Made by a program: the position numbers and the translations under genes. DNA of 64,000 nt from Ligula intestinalis (taxonomy: Eukaryota; Platyhelminthes; Cestoda; Diphyllobothriidea; Diphyllobothriidae), in contig JAYGXS010000001.1 in assembly GCA_036362985.1 (NCBI GenBank), positions 50,993,954 to 51,057,953 on the forward strand, written 5' to 3'. Position 1 is the first letter of the stretch. Every line of letters begins with the position of its first letter. The notes under the pieces were generated by a model. It saw nothing but the letters and a program-made list of their open reading frames with translations, was not told where the DNA came from and did not search any database. This document shows, piece after piece, positions 1-10,262 of this stretch.

Positions 1-2110
1 AATATTTCAGACCTTATCAGCAACCCATTATTGGCTACCCATATGCAAATAGCTCCATACCCGTCAGCACTTATTCCCCAAATAATAACGGCCTACAGTT
101 TACCTACACATCTGCAAATTCTTTTTATGAATAACGATAGCCATAGTCCCGCCACTCGAGACACACAAGATGTCATAGTGCTTAATGCCAGGTATGTTAT
201 AAAAAAGATGGCTAAACTTTGAGCCATTCATTTTGAGATGACGCCCAATGTTATATGCATAGCAGAATCTTGGACCAATTCAATCATTCTTGACTCTTCG
301 CTTATCATAGACGAGTATGCTCTCTACCGTCAAGATTGCATTGATAAGCGTACAGGTGTTTGCCTTCTCTAGATTATAACGTCATTCAGAAACTTCCCGT
401 TTTATCTAAATAACACGTCCTACTCTGGAAATTACTGCTTTGCTTCTATTATCCTCTCATCCCGGCAAAAGGCGATTATCGGATGCGTATATAATCCTCC
501 TACTCAACATCTAAAGACGATGCAACTCTCATTGAAATATTCGAAGTCAAAATTACTGCTGGAGATTTTAATTTTCCCGAAATCGACTGGCCTTCAAACT
601 ATTGTCCACCTAGACTTCAGCCTTTCCTAGATACCATTAATTTTTCTAACTGGTCTCAACTGATCCCCTCCGCAACAAGAGAGAATCATATCCTAAATCT
701 GATTTTTACAAACGGTAGTGGTCCCCTCTACGTTTATTTTAAGTAGGACATCTTCCAAAGTGATCATACATTAATTCACTGTTGCCTTCCGCTTCTTTCT
801 ACGAAAAAAGCTAGCGCCGTTCGTACCTACCTCGCAGATTTTAGCTTGATCAACAATTTTCTTGACTCATTAGATTCGCAGAATGTCTCCGCCACAAACG
901 ACGCTGCAAGTCTTTCTGAACTAATGGCGGTCGTTTCTTATAAAATGCTGGAACTTGTGCCCACTACAATTGCGAAACCCTAGGCACCAGAATCGATTGT
1001 CCCTCTTTTTCTTCTGTAAAGACTAAAGAAATTGAGGAGGCAGTTTAAAGATCGATCTACTAGTTCACTGTCTGTGCATCTAAGATTCGCAGAGATCTTC
1101 GAATTAGCGTCTAATATTCGTCTTTCCCGTGACCAACAGAGGGAATCTTGCTCACTCAGTGAGTTTACCTCTGCCAAACTGCTTCGTCGTAGGTCTTCCG
1201 CTAAACGAGGTTATGAAATCCCCCATTGCTAAATGAAATTAAAAAGAATGTGCTCAATGAGTCTGGCAAGGCTGAATTGTTTAATGCATTCCTTGCAAAG
1301 CATCTTACGACAGAATCCGAACTGGTCCCGTCGTTTCAACCATACTCAGAAAATATTCTCGGTAAAATTGATTTCTCCACATAATCAATTCATAAGCACA
1401 TAATTCGCCTAATAAATCCGCACTCTTCGGGAACTCACGGTATTTCAAACTCAGTTATCAAAATAGTGTCGACCTTTCCCATATTACTTGGCCGTGTAGT
1501 TTCGCTCTCTATCTATTAAACAGTTTCTTTCCTGACTCTTAGAAGACATCCGTTATTCTTCCAGTCTTTAAGTCAGGATCTGATTTGGAAGTAAATACTT
1601 ACAGAGGCGTTTATAAAACCCGGCCCTAGCAAAACTTCTGGAAAAGATCATTTGTACTAAAATTCTCGATTTTTGCCTAGAAAACTAGCTTTCAAGTGAC
1701 TTGCAGCATACCTTTCTACCTGGATGATCATGCGATACTTGTCACTTAGCTTTTCTTATCCATGTCGCTTCCCTCCGTAACGAGCAGCAATTAGTGGTTG
1801 TTATCTATTTTGACCTGAGCAAAGCCTTCGAGAAGGTACCGCACAGACGGCTTCTGGTAAAACTGGAAGCAATCGGCATCTGTCCCTTTCCCTTTGATTT
1901 CATTGGGTCTTACTTGTCTAACCTAAGCCAAAAGATTTTAGCAGGTAACAGCTACTCAACGGCTCAGCTGATCACGAGTGGCATTCTTCAAGGCACTGTG
2001 TTGGGTCCATGAACCTTCATTCTATACATGAAACGAAATTTCGACTATCCTAAAAAATTCACAAAAATGTCATTTATGCAGACGACCTCACATGCATATG
2101 CTCTTTAATT
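1..2110 (+). mobile_element. Degenerate non-LTR retrotransposon (CR1/Jockey-like LINE), endonuclease to RT
   Basis: This is a decayed LINE ORF2 read in several frames. Around 170-570 it reads like an AP-endonuclease N-terminus (LNAR, then PNVICIAESWT). Around 565-780 follow ITAGDFNFPEIDW and QSDHTLIHC, the usual endonuclease core and C-terminal histidine motifs. From 1794 to 2012 a clear RT palm stretch is present (FDLSKAFEKVPH, SYLSNLSQ, GILQGTVLGP), and the catalytic YADD box lies at 2075-2086 in another frame. Stops and frameshifts are frequent, so it is inactive. It is cut by the window start and loses similarity soon after YADD. The clade is inferred from motif style only. Confidence 0.85.
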
Positions 2111-2400
2111 TTATAGAAGCTGTTTTTTTCTATTACGTTTTGTTTTTTTTAATTGAGGGTCCGCTGAACTCTGCCCCCGTTTTAATGGTAGGAGTTTTTT
2201 TCACTGCTTCCTCCTTAGTTCACCACATATTTCAGAAAGTGTTGAGTATTATTTTAAAATGGTGATGTGTTGGCAGATATGTTATCTGACTACCATACTT
2301 AACGCTCCCCCTGCCTATGTGGTTGCTCACGCAGAACAGAATTGATCATATCAGTGTGCCATCAACTTGGCAAGTCCCGCCAAATCGAATCGGCTGACAG
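2110..2400. other. No recognisable gene; junction between LINE and Gypsy
   Basis: The stretch between the LINE YADD box and the first recognisable Gypsy residues is T-rich at its start and has no motif I can assign. It could be unrecognised LINE thumb sequence or eroded Gypsy protease/linker. Confidence 0.3.
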
Positions 2401-2733
2401 CTTAGCTGATGTCGACCCTACGGGTGATTTTTACTCCAGTCTTTCAAAACAGTCTTGGCTGCTTAAACTCTGCGACTTGAACCACACGGAAAACTAGTCT
2501 TCAGACCAAGAAGACCAGTTTCGTATGCTGCATTTACTTGACCTTCAGTGAGACTGTGCTCTGCAGCCAGTCAATTATTCGGCATGGGCCGCACCAATCG
2601 TTTTGTCAAGAAACTTACAGGTAAAGTCAGAGTCTGTGCTAATTTTCCACTGGTCCCAAATATGCTCTGGACAAGCGTCAATATCCCTTGCCCGTGCTGG
2701 AAAATCTTTTTGCTGAGATGAGTTGCGAAACTT
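2400..2733 (+). pseudogene. Gypsy RT, N-terminal fragment
   Basis: The stretch carries the fingers/palm lead-in of Ty3/Gypsy RT: a VFRPRRPVSYAA block, then VNYSAWAAPIV, a lysine-rich K(L/A)(T/N)GK(V/I)RVCA segment, and a YPLPVLENLFAEM block just before the break. At least two frameshifts are needed to connect these. The reading stops at AACTT (2729-2733), where LINE sequence begins, and resumes with KLDLSTAYLRIEV from 3234, the next residues of the same domain. Confidence 0.82.
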
Positions 2734-3227
2734 GTCATCTACCTTATGAAGACAGACTGACTGAACTTGATTGTTTCCTCTCAATTACAGGCAACTCCGC
2801 AGTGACCACATACAAACCCACTGTACTCTTAGAGGCCGTGAGTGCAACCAAAAATTTGATGAATTTTTCAAATTGGCTCGGGCGGAGCATCTGCGGGGTC
2901 ATCGCGTTAAACTGCAGAGGAAGCCGGCCCATATGGACGTTCGATGAAACGCCTTGTCGCAGAAGGTCATTGGAGCATGGAAGGGACTCCCTGACGAAGT
3001 TTTACTCTCGGATATTGTTGATACTTGTAAACGCAAACTTGATTCTAATTTGCTGAGAGACTGTGACACAGATAATGAGCATAGTGTCATTAGCAGCAGG
3101 TTGCAAATGACTCACACCTATCGCTGATGCTAAGCCTTCATTTGTATCATTTACTATTGTTAGGGTTGAACCCGCTTTGCACTTTTGGATATGAATAGGG
3201 AGGTCAAGGGCGAACGTGACTTAAATT
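2734..3227 (+). mobile_element. 5'-truncated CR1-like LINE inserted in Gypsy RT
   Basis: The sequence resembles the extreme C-terminus of LINE ORF2: LPYEDRLTELDCF, then in a shifted frame LRSDHIQTHC, FFKLARAEHLRGHRVKLQ and VIGAWKGLPDEVLLSD, followed by about 100 bp of 3' tail. It lies precisely between two consecutive pieces of the Gypsy RT. AACTT occurs at both edges (2729-2733 and 3228-3232) and may be a short target-site duplication. It is a dead-on-arrival insertion, younger than the Gypsy copy. Confidence 0.75.
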
Positions 3228-3541
3228 AACTTAAAGCTGGATCTATCCACTGCATACCTCCGAATCGAGGTGGACAAAGGTCCCCGAGAGCTTCTAACCA
3301 TTAACACCGACGATGGTTTGTTCCAATTCACCCGTTTGTCATTCGGGTACAAGACTGCTCCCACTATCTTCCAACAAAATATTAACGGGATGCTGACAAG
3401 TACCGAAGGAGCCACTGCCTGAGTCTATGATATAATTATCACTGTTTCAGAAATAGATGAACTTTTGCAACGTCTGAAGACAGTATTCAGTCGGATTTAT
3501 GACCATGGTTTCCGTCTTCGTCTGGAGAAGGGGCATTTTTT
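3228..3541 (+). pseudogene. Gypsy RT palm fragment
   Basis: Translation gives KLDLSTAYLRIEVDKG, then ELLTINTDDGLFQFTRLSFG, TAPTIFQQNINGML, and ELLQRLKTVFSRIYDHGFRL, a textbook Ty3/Gypsy RT order. The catalytic YxDD region reads VYDIIIT after an in-frame stop, so the second aspartate is lost. The fragment ends at EKGHF and continues at 4148 after an insertion. Confidence 0.87.
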
Positions 3542-4137
3542 GTAGGGATCTATAGAGGGGTTCTAAAAGGTTGAGCGTGTTTACAAACCACTGAATTATA
3601 AATTTCACTAAAGTTGAATTTTTCACAATCTCCCAAATTTGGGACACCAGCCGTTGGTCCAGTAGGGATCAGATGATGATATTGAACTATAGAGGGGTTC
3701 TCGGAAGGCCACCATATACAATAACCGCTTAAGTCAGTTTATTAAGTAAAATGGCTTTTCAAAGTAACCATGGGAATAACCATTTAATTAAAAGTTTGAA
3801 GTAGAGCGAATTAGCACGATCTTCCACCATCTTCACTCGTTCACCGTTATTCTGGTTGGGGTTAGCTATTTTACTAAAAATATACATCACTGACCTTGTC
3901 GGGTTCAGCAAACACTCCTCCCTAACTACATTCGCACGCTTGCCGTTAGTCAAGAGGGGTAAGCGATGATATCAAAATGAACATCAGTATCCCTGACCGA
4001 CGTCCCCCAACTTACCCGCGTAACGTTTTTAATTTACATAAGTGTTACTTACTGAATTGTTCTACAAACCCAGTTCCCTGTATCGGAATAGAGCACGTTT
4101 CGCTCGCACTGTGGGAACCCCACTTTATATCCTTACT
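3542..4137. mobile_element. ~0.6 kb terminal-inverted-repeat element inside Gypsy RT
   Basis: The insertion separates the RT residues EKGHFF from CSVKYLGF. Its ends are imperfect inverted repeats of about 22 bp: a left end reading GTAGGGATCTATAGAGGGG, and a right end whose reverse complement reads GTAAGGATATAAAGTGGGG. The left motif TATAGAGGGGTTCT recurs internally at about 3688-3702. The flanks carry similar T-runs (CATTTTTT left, CAATTTTTT right), compatible with an 8-9 bp target-site duplication. No transposase is visible, so this looks like a small non-autonomous DNA element of unknown superfamily. Confidence 0.5.
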
Positions 4138-4420
4138 CAATTTTTTATGTGTTCTGTGAAATATCTCGGGTTCGTAATCGACCGAGAAGGACGTCGCCCA
4201 GATCCAATTAAAGTCCACGCCATCAAACAGACACCACCATCAAAAGTTTTAACTTCTTGCGTATTTTGTTGGGTCTCCTGATTCACTGCAGCTCGTTCCC
4301 CCCGGAAATTCACTACCTTCGTCATCCGATGAAGGAACTTCTCAAGAAAGATTTCAAATGGCCCTGATTGCGAAAGTTTCAAGAAGCGTTTGGAATTTAT
4401 ATTGGTTAGTGCCAGGACGG
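4138..4420 (+). pseudogene. Gypsy RT C-terminal fragment
   Basis: The sequence reads VKYLGFVIDREGRRPDPIKV, a hallmark of Ty3/Gypsy RT, then in other frames LLGLLIHC and MKELLKKDFKW, the spacer between RT and RNase H. At least two frameshifts are present. Between about 4420 and 4590 the expected spacer is longer than usual by roughly 100 bp, so a further small insertion is possible. Confidence 0.82.
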
Positions 4421-4562
4421 CACTATCTATAAAAACGTAGTTTTGTAAAAAATATGACGATGTGCGCACATAAAATGTCAGCCGTAATAGTCCTTTTAGG
4501 GCAATATTTGCAACTAATGGAAAACTATAAAATGGGCAGTTAAAATCGCTCACACCTTTAAA

Positions 4563-5095
4563 ATGGCGGCAGAGTTAAATGTGCCTTCATTTTCAAAAGC
4601 GTATGGGAGAATTGGTGCCGTTATTTCAAGCGTCCTTCCTGACAACCCAGAGAAGGCCATGGGTCATGCAGCAAGATCACTGACGTCTGCTGCACGCAGC
4701 AATGGACGGATCGCGACAAAAGGCTTGGCTTTCATCTTCGCCATGAAGGCGTTACACAGCATGCTTTACTGGCGTCATTTCACGCTCCTCGCGGACCTCA
4801 ATCCTCTTCTTTCTATTTTTGGATAGAAGAAAGGCATTAATGTGTATTCGGCAAACATACCTTCAGCGCTGGGCAAACATGCTCAAGGGCTATGAATTTG
4901 ACTTCCGGTACCAGCCTACAACAAACATTTGTCAGGCCGACACATTCTCGTGCTTAATCAACTTACGGACTTAGGAGCCCGAAAACATAGTCAGCATGTG
5001 TGTCATCCGTGAGTCCTTGTTTCAAAGTATATTTATGGATTCCATTGGTGAACTTTCTGTCACGCAACCCAACAGGATGGACTGTTGACACGTGT
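4563..5095 (+). pseudogene. Gypsy RNase H fragment
   Basis: The block AYGRIGAVISSVLPDNPEKAM matches the RNase H start of Gypsy elements (..YGIGAVI....PDGSEKAV.HASRSL). It is followed by HFTLLADLNPLLSIFG (usually HF.LLTDHKPLL.IFG), then in a shifted frame VYSAN, and later FDFRYQPTTNICQADTFS, corresponding to the end of RNase H where ..QADALSR is typical. Several frame changes are needed. Confidence 0.82.
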
Positions 5096-5280
5096 CTTCA
5101 AGTATCAAAACTTCTGGATGGTTAAAACAGTGTCACTTACGACTAAACTTCCTGCCTATCATTAACGATTGTATCATATTCTGCGATCGTGTCGTCATTC
5201 CACAGGAAATACAAGTCAGCGGCTTGAGATAGTTTAATAACGGAAATCAACCGCATGAAGGCTCTCCCTCGCAGTTATGT
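5096..5280 (+). pseudogene. Gypsy integrase N-terminal (zinc-binding) fragment
   Basis: Degenerate sequence ending in RMKALPRSYV, the motif that precedes the YWP..D..IE zinc-binding block in Gypsy integrases. The sequence stops at CAGTTATGT (5272-5280) and resumes, after the foldback insertion, with the same CAGTTATGT and SYVYGPHIDQ from 6517. The join is therefore exact. Confidence 0.75.
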
Positions 5281-5560
5281 GGCGATGAACTATTGTCAGG
5301 ACTTCACGGTTCCTTCTAAACTTTTCATAATAAGTGTTCTTAAACGTAACAAGTAGTAATATACCAAATGAACTTTTAGGGCATGAATTACTGTGCGTAA
5401 GAAAGCCTTGTAAAGAACCGTCCTTGAAAATCGCTCTGACAAAATGCGTCAAGTGTCATGGCTCAGAAGATTGCCAACTGTTTGACCTGCTTCGGCCTTT
5501 CTTATTACTGGCAATCGGGTTGCAACTGTCCCTCCTTAATGCTGCCTCTATGAGACGCAC
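5281..5560 (+). repeat. Left terminal inverted repeat of foldback element
   Basis: This arm matches the reverse complement of 6230-6516 for about 280 bp with scattered substitutions and a 2 bp indel near the tip. Similarity fades after the shared CTGCCTCTATGAGAYGCACG near 5541-5560. Confidence 0.8.
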
Positions 5561-6229
5561 GCAGGGTATTATTTATTCGCCAGTCCATGAGCCTCACCTC
5601 TCCCCACACAAGGATTATTCACACCGATCTCGCCATGTGACCAGTGCCTTGCTGAGTTCACCTTGGCGTATACCAATTCTATAACCTTCTCTACGCCAAA
5701 TCGACGTCAATCTGAAAGTAAACATGACCACCTCGCTTTATGCCACCCTCATTCATACTTCAACCCCTCTGACCTTTACGGTCAACCTAAAGAACAACTT
5801 TATCGTCGGTCATGACTCTCATCTGCATCGCCTGCTCTACGCTATCTCTGAGAACACTTTGCGTAAGCTAGACCGACTGTGCAGACAGTTGTACATGTCG
5901 GCAATGAGAGATACGCCCTGCAGCAATTTGAAATAGAAAATATTCCGCTATAAGCAGCTAATTTGAAATAAGAGAAGTTCATCGATTATTTGGCTTCTCG
6001 TTTTGATGGTCAGAACTATTTCTACGAACGAAGTGACATTGATTGTTAACATCAGTGCATTTTTTCAGGGCCTGATGTCCACTGCATATATTGTAATGAC
6101 GGCTTGCTTTTAATGGGGATAAGCTATACGAAAACATTGTCGGTATAGACGGTATCACAGGAAATCGGGATATATGGTGTGCATTGGGCAGGGGTAAGAT
6201 ACATAAAGCGGCAAATGAATCATTCCCTT

Positions 6230-6516
6230 TCAACATACGTGCATCTCATAGAGGCAGCATTAATGAGGGGCAGTTGCAACCCGATTGTTACCAATGATAT
6301 AGGCCGAGGCAAGCCAGACAGTAGGCAATCTTCTGAGCCATGACACTTGACACATTTTGCCAGAGAGATTTTCACGGACGGTTCTTTACAAGGCTTTCTT
6401 GCGCATTGTACTTCATGCCCTAACAGTTCATTTGGTATATTACTACTTGTAACGTTTCAGAACACTTATTAGGAAAAAATTGGAAGGACCCATGAAGTCC
6501 AGACAATAGTTCATCC
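6230..6516 (-). repeat. Right terminal inverted repeat of foldback element
   Basis: Reverse complement partner of the left arm. Its outer tip abuts the 9 bp duplication at 6517-6525. Confidence 0.8.
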
Positions 6517-7380
6517 CAGTTATGTGTATGGGCCTCACATAGACCAACTGGAACCTTTAGCCCATTCTCGTACTAAATTCGCTTTTGCATCAATGGTGTC
6601 AACAAAGACCACTTTCAAGACATGACCTGTTCCACAAGCCCTATTCTTCAGGGTCCACGTTGATCATGCTGAGCCGCTCAATGACCAGAACTAACTTGTA
6701 TTTGCTGCAGCATGCAGCAAATCGCCAGCAGTCAACCTTATGAAATGTACGACAGCCCGATCCCAAAAAAAACACTCTTAAGTGCCTCTTTAGCAGATGA
6801 GGTAGTGCCAAAACCTTGATAAGGAATAATAGAAGGTAGTTCACATCATCCATTTTTGCCAAATTCTGGAACCGGTCAGGTGTAAACCACGTCCGTTCGC
6901 CATATAATCACCCAAAGTCCAACGCACAGGTCAAGCGATATTTCGATAAATTCAAGTGGGCTCTGCAGAAATCAAGAGGAGGGGGATGACAAAATAAATC
7001 CTCGAACTATTAATGCTGAACTGCCGAGCCACCCCAGACCCTAACACTCCTGACGTTATCGCCCATGCAGATGCTTCGATTCACAAAAATATTCGCATAC
7101 AATTGGAAGTTATTCGGTTGGTGCTATCCGTCGTTCTTGTTGATAAATCAGCCCCTCGGTATACAATGGAAAGGCAATTTAACCGCCGTCATGGTGCAAA
7201 ACAACGATTTTTTCATCCGAGCCAGGAAGTGCTGGCAAAGGACTACGAGAACAATCGGGTAAGTGAACGCTTGAACGGGTGCACCGTAAATTTTGTAGCT
7301 TAGTCTACGAGATTGGAGTCAGCTCCAACATTTGTGTGGGACACGCCAGTCATCTGAAGAACAGTGAATGTACTGATGTG
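6517..7380 (+). pseudogene. Gypsy integrase core and C-terminal domain
   Basis: The fragment resumes at SYVYGPHIDQ. Around 6645 it reads RVHVDHAEPLND, the first catalytic-Asp block, then a degraded SKSPAVNLM segment, then VNHVRSPYNHPKSNAQVKRYFD (6885-6945), equivalent to ..HVRSPPYHPQSNGQ.ER. The C-terminal part reads CRATPDPNTPD, MERQFNRRHGAKQRFFHPSQ, VLAKDY and finally NICVGHASHLKNSEC, the usual end of Gypsy integrases. Frameshifts separate these pieces. Confidence 0.87.
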
Positions 7381-9390
7381 TCAAATCTAAGCCCAAAATT
7401 ATGACTTGACTACTACTGGACACATGTGCTTCGCGAAAACCAAGGAAAGAATCCACAGTTCCAATAGCAATCCGATCTCCTCAAGCCTAGATGATCGGAG
7501 AGAAGTAGTACGTAGGTGCTCTTACAGGCGAATGGAAGGAAGCAAAAAATTGATGGCTTTCTATCAAAATCTGCCGGTACATAAATGTTTAAATCGACAA
7601 CGCATAACAGTTCACCCATACACCATTATACGGAGGCTCAAAACACCCCGGCGCTTGTGCCAAACAATACTTGTTCCCAACTGACATCATTAATGAGCTA
7701 CTGTTTTTCTCCTCAATAACAGACAATAACCCAAAATGCCAGTAACTATTTTTAATAATGCGGATATTTTTTCCAATTCTTACTCGATATTACTGTATCT
7801 TTATTGTGAACTTGCGTTAAACAGGCATTAAATACAATTACTAATACTAGATGAGTAAAGTGACTAGTAAAACGTCGATTTGGTAAGGGTGATTCAGAAA
7901 AGTAAAGAGAGTCCAAAGAAAATGAAATTCGCTGAAGATAAAAGGGGAATTTCGAATGAAAAATCATACACCAGGGAGCCTGCATAAAGGCAGCGGTAAA
8001 GGACGAGGGAAACCGCGAAGCATTCCGCTAATAACAACAGTAAAAAAACACGACTCAAAGCACAATCTCAATTTTTTGCATTTAAGGGAACTTATTCGTC
8101 TGTGAATTTATTTCTTTATACATGTGAAATGTTTTTTCGGGCCTTCGCATGTACTTATTCAAATTGAATAGGTATTCGTGAATTTTCCATTCTTACTTGA
8201 GGGAAAGTTGTAGGGGCTTTATCACTACAAATATACAAAACGTCTTAGCAAATACGCAATGGAAAACTTTCGAGGGTAGACTAACTGCTAATAAGGGATT
8301 TACAAGACTATTCTAGTGGAAAAGTCGTAAAATCCAGTAAAGAGATTGACGATGAAGATTAGAAATGATACAACTCACTTAGATCCTTCACGATCCTAGT
8401 CGGCAGTAGTCAAGTAGTCGACTAGCCAAAGGATAACTCTGCGAGGACTGGGATCCAAGTTTGTTGGGCTGCGAGTTGCAAAAATGGAGAGGAAACTCGT
8501 TTGCAAATTGTCGCTGGATTCTCCTGGAGCCCGAAAGTGATCACCAGAGAGGTGTCGTTGAAGGGCAAAATAAACAGCGGCAGGTGAGGAGAGAGTAGAG
8601 ACGTGGAGAGTGATTAGCAAGATAGTTGCTAGCACGCGTCAAAACCGAAAGTGTATACGTGTGTTGTATTTAGTTTTAACAAACTTGGTTATTGATAAAT
8701 TTAAAAAACACATAAGTAGGGCCAAGAGCCCACAAAGTATAGACACATATAAATGTGCAAGACGTTCTTTTTGACGTGCTTTGTTACCTGCGATGAAAGA
8801 TTGAATTAAAAATTCTTTTTAAAAAAAACAAACAATTCATGGATTCCACCATGAGACCAACATATTTACAGCTGATTTCGTGGATGACTTTCATCCTGAC
8901 GGAAGCTTAAGTTTCTGTGGACCATTAAAATATTATTTTGCCACATATTTTGCTTTTTGGTGAATAAAACACTCTCAGATAACCCTTTTATACAAGAAAA
9001 AAAATTGTGCTTGAATGTTAATATGTATTACGGAATTACTTTGAGTGCGTTATTACAAGGTCAACAGTGACATTGATAACTTTTATAAAAAGGCCAAAAA
9101 TGTCCATATGATTCCGCTCTTTCTCACAGTACGCGATTCAGTAACTCAACCTTGCATTTTTATTTTTTAATTTTGCTATTTGAGCTCTTTTATGTTTTCG
9201 CTTCATGATGATAGTTTAACATCAGGAAAATTGACTCTTCTGGAAGGTAATGGCCGTTACTAAATGCATGATAATCACGTTTAGCTTCTCTCCAAAGGGA
9301 AGTCCTTGATTTAGGCTTCCACATACTATTAAAAAAATTCAGAATGTTAAAATTTTAGCAACAAAGAAAGCCACCACAATCACAGCCCAC
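7381..9390. other. No recognisable gene; AT-rich spacer
   Basis: The stretch downstream of the Gypsy integrase should contain its 3' LTR if complete, but I see no LTR pair. On the minus strand 8396-8635 is open for 79 codons with a hydrophobic beginning; it has no recognisable domain and could be chance. The rest is low-complexity A/T-rich DNA. Confidence 0.35.
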
Positions 9391-9399
9391 TTACGCGTC

Positions 9400-9545
9400 C
9401 AGCGGCTCACGTGCAACACGACAGAATGCCGTCCAAACTCGCCGCCAGACACAGCAGTTCAAAGGGCCAATCAAATTGCACGCATTCAGATTGAGGCGTT
9501 CTGACCAATAATTTCGCTGATATTTTAGCCAATTAGATTTGAGAT
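9400..9545. promoter_or_regulatory. Cluster of three CCAAT boxes with an E-box
   Basis: CCAAT occurs at 9467-9471, 9505-9509 and 9529-9533, all on the plus strand, and a CACGTG E-box lies about 60 bp upstream. Such spacing (24-38 bp) is typical of NF-Y-type promoters, but no gene start is recognisable just downstream, so the role is unproven. Confidence 0.3.
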
Positions 9546-9569
9546 ATTGTGTGTGTATGAGCTGACGGG

Positions 9570-9890
9570 TATACGGGTCTACAAATTGCTATTAAGGTAG
9601 TAGCAATCTACGTCTATGGAGGGTCTAAGGAATTTCTATGCATAGAGCTTCTAATATCAAGTCGAAATCTATTTTTAACCCCTTTAAAGATCGATATCTT
9701 ATATCTATTTATAGAGATACATAGCGATCGGCCATAACGTTTAGGGCCCTAATAGCAAGTGGAATCCTACTGGAGTTCTACGGGAATCCTACAAGTCTAC
9801 GCAGAAGGACTCTACGGGAGCTCCACCTGAAACAACATGTAGGATCCTACTGGAGCTCTACATTGGGTCTACATGTAGACCCAAAATTTT
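9570..9890. repeat. Short-motif repeat block (TCTAC / GTAGA) with 22 bp palindrome
   Basis: TCTAC or its complement occurs about ten times in 320 bp, often within GGANTCCTACTGGAG(T/C)TCTAC. The block ends in a perfect 22 bp palindrome at 9863-9884 (two TTGGGTCTACA half-sites). It looks like subterminal repeats of a DNA transposon or a degenerate short tandem array. Confidence 0.5.
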
Positions 9891-10262
9891 CCGCCGGACA
9901 GGGGTTACCTCCTTTATCGCGAAAAGCCCCCTTTTTTAGAAACGCCGTTGTAGACATGTTATTGAAGACATTTAATATTTGGAAACTGTATAATGTAAGA
10001 AAAGGGTAAAAAATATTAGTGTACAAAAAAAATTAGTTGGCGGTCTTGTAAATGTTATATACATATCACAGATGTGCTTGTGGACGGTAGTGATTGGCCA
10101 GTCACTGCTCCAGATGAGCCGGGGCCGTCATCGCTGGGGCCGTGGTCTTCTGCAAATAAATCAAATTATTTAATTTAGTTAAGTACGCATCAGTTCTGTC
10201 GACATTACTGCAGTATTACTGCATACATGTATGCAGTAAGTTGACTGATGTAAGTAGAAGTG

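Larger units (their letters stand above)
5281..6516. mobile_element. 1,236 bp foldback / long-TIR DNA element with 9 bp target-site duplication
   Basis: The element is bounded by identical 9 bp copies of CAGTTATGT (5272-5280 and 6517-6525), and removing it restores Gypsy integrase sequence. Its ends are inverted repeats of about 285 bp: 5281-~5560 pairs with ~6230-6516 reversed, starting GGCGATGAACTATTGTC on the left and GGATGAACTATTGTC on the right. Identity looks to be around 85%. The ~670 bp interior has no recognisable transposase. A 9 bp duplication with long TIRs is typical of Mutator-like elements (known); assignment to that superfamily is inference. The element is probably non-autonomous. 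Confidence 0.8.
2400..7380 (+). mobile_element. Ty3/Gypsy LTR retrotransposon pol remnant, split by three insertions
   Basis: Pieces occur in the canonical Gypsy order on one strand: RT start (HGKLVFRPRRPVSYAA near 2486; VNYSAWAAPIV near 2570; YPLPV..LFAEM near 2685), RT palm (3234-3541), RT C-terminus (4148-4400), RNase H (4599-4970), integrase zinc-binding end (5245-5280), integrase core (6517-6900) and integrase C-terminus (6990-7375). The gaps fit later insertions: a LINE fragment at about 2734-3227, an inverted-repeat element at about 3542-4137, and a foldback element at 5281-6516. Many stops and frameshifts, and loss of the usual YxDD at the RT active site (around 3425), make it dead. 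I found no convincing LTRs. Confidence 0.88.

Noticed and set aside
8396..8635. Minus-strand stretch with a signal-peptide-like start (MLATILLITLHVS)
   Set aside because: Kept only as a remark. There is no second exon or family match, and it could be a remnant of the Gypsy 3' region.
7381..9390. Gypsy 3' LTR
   Set aside because: No matching 5' copy, no clear TG..CA ends and no polypurine tract were found.
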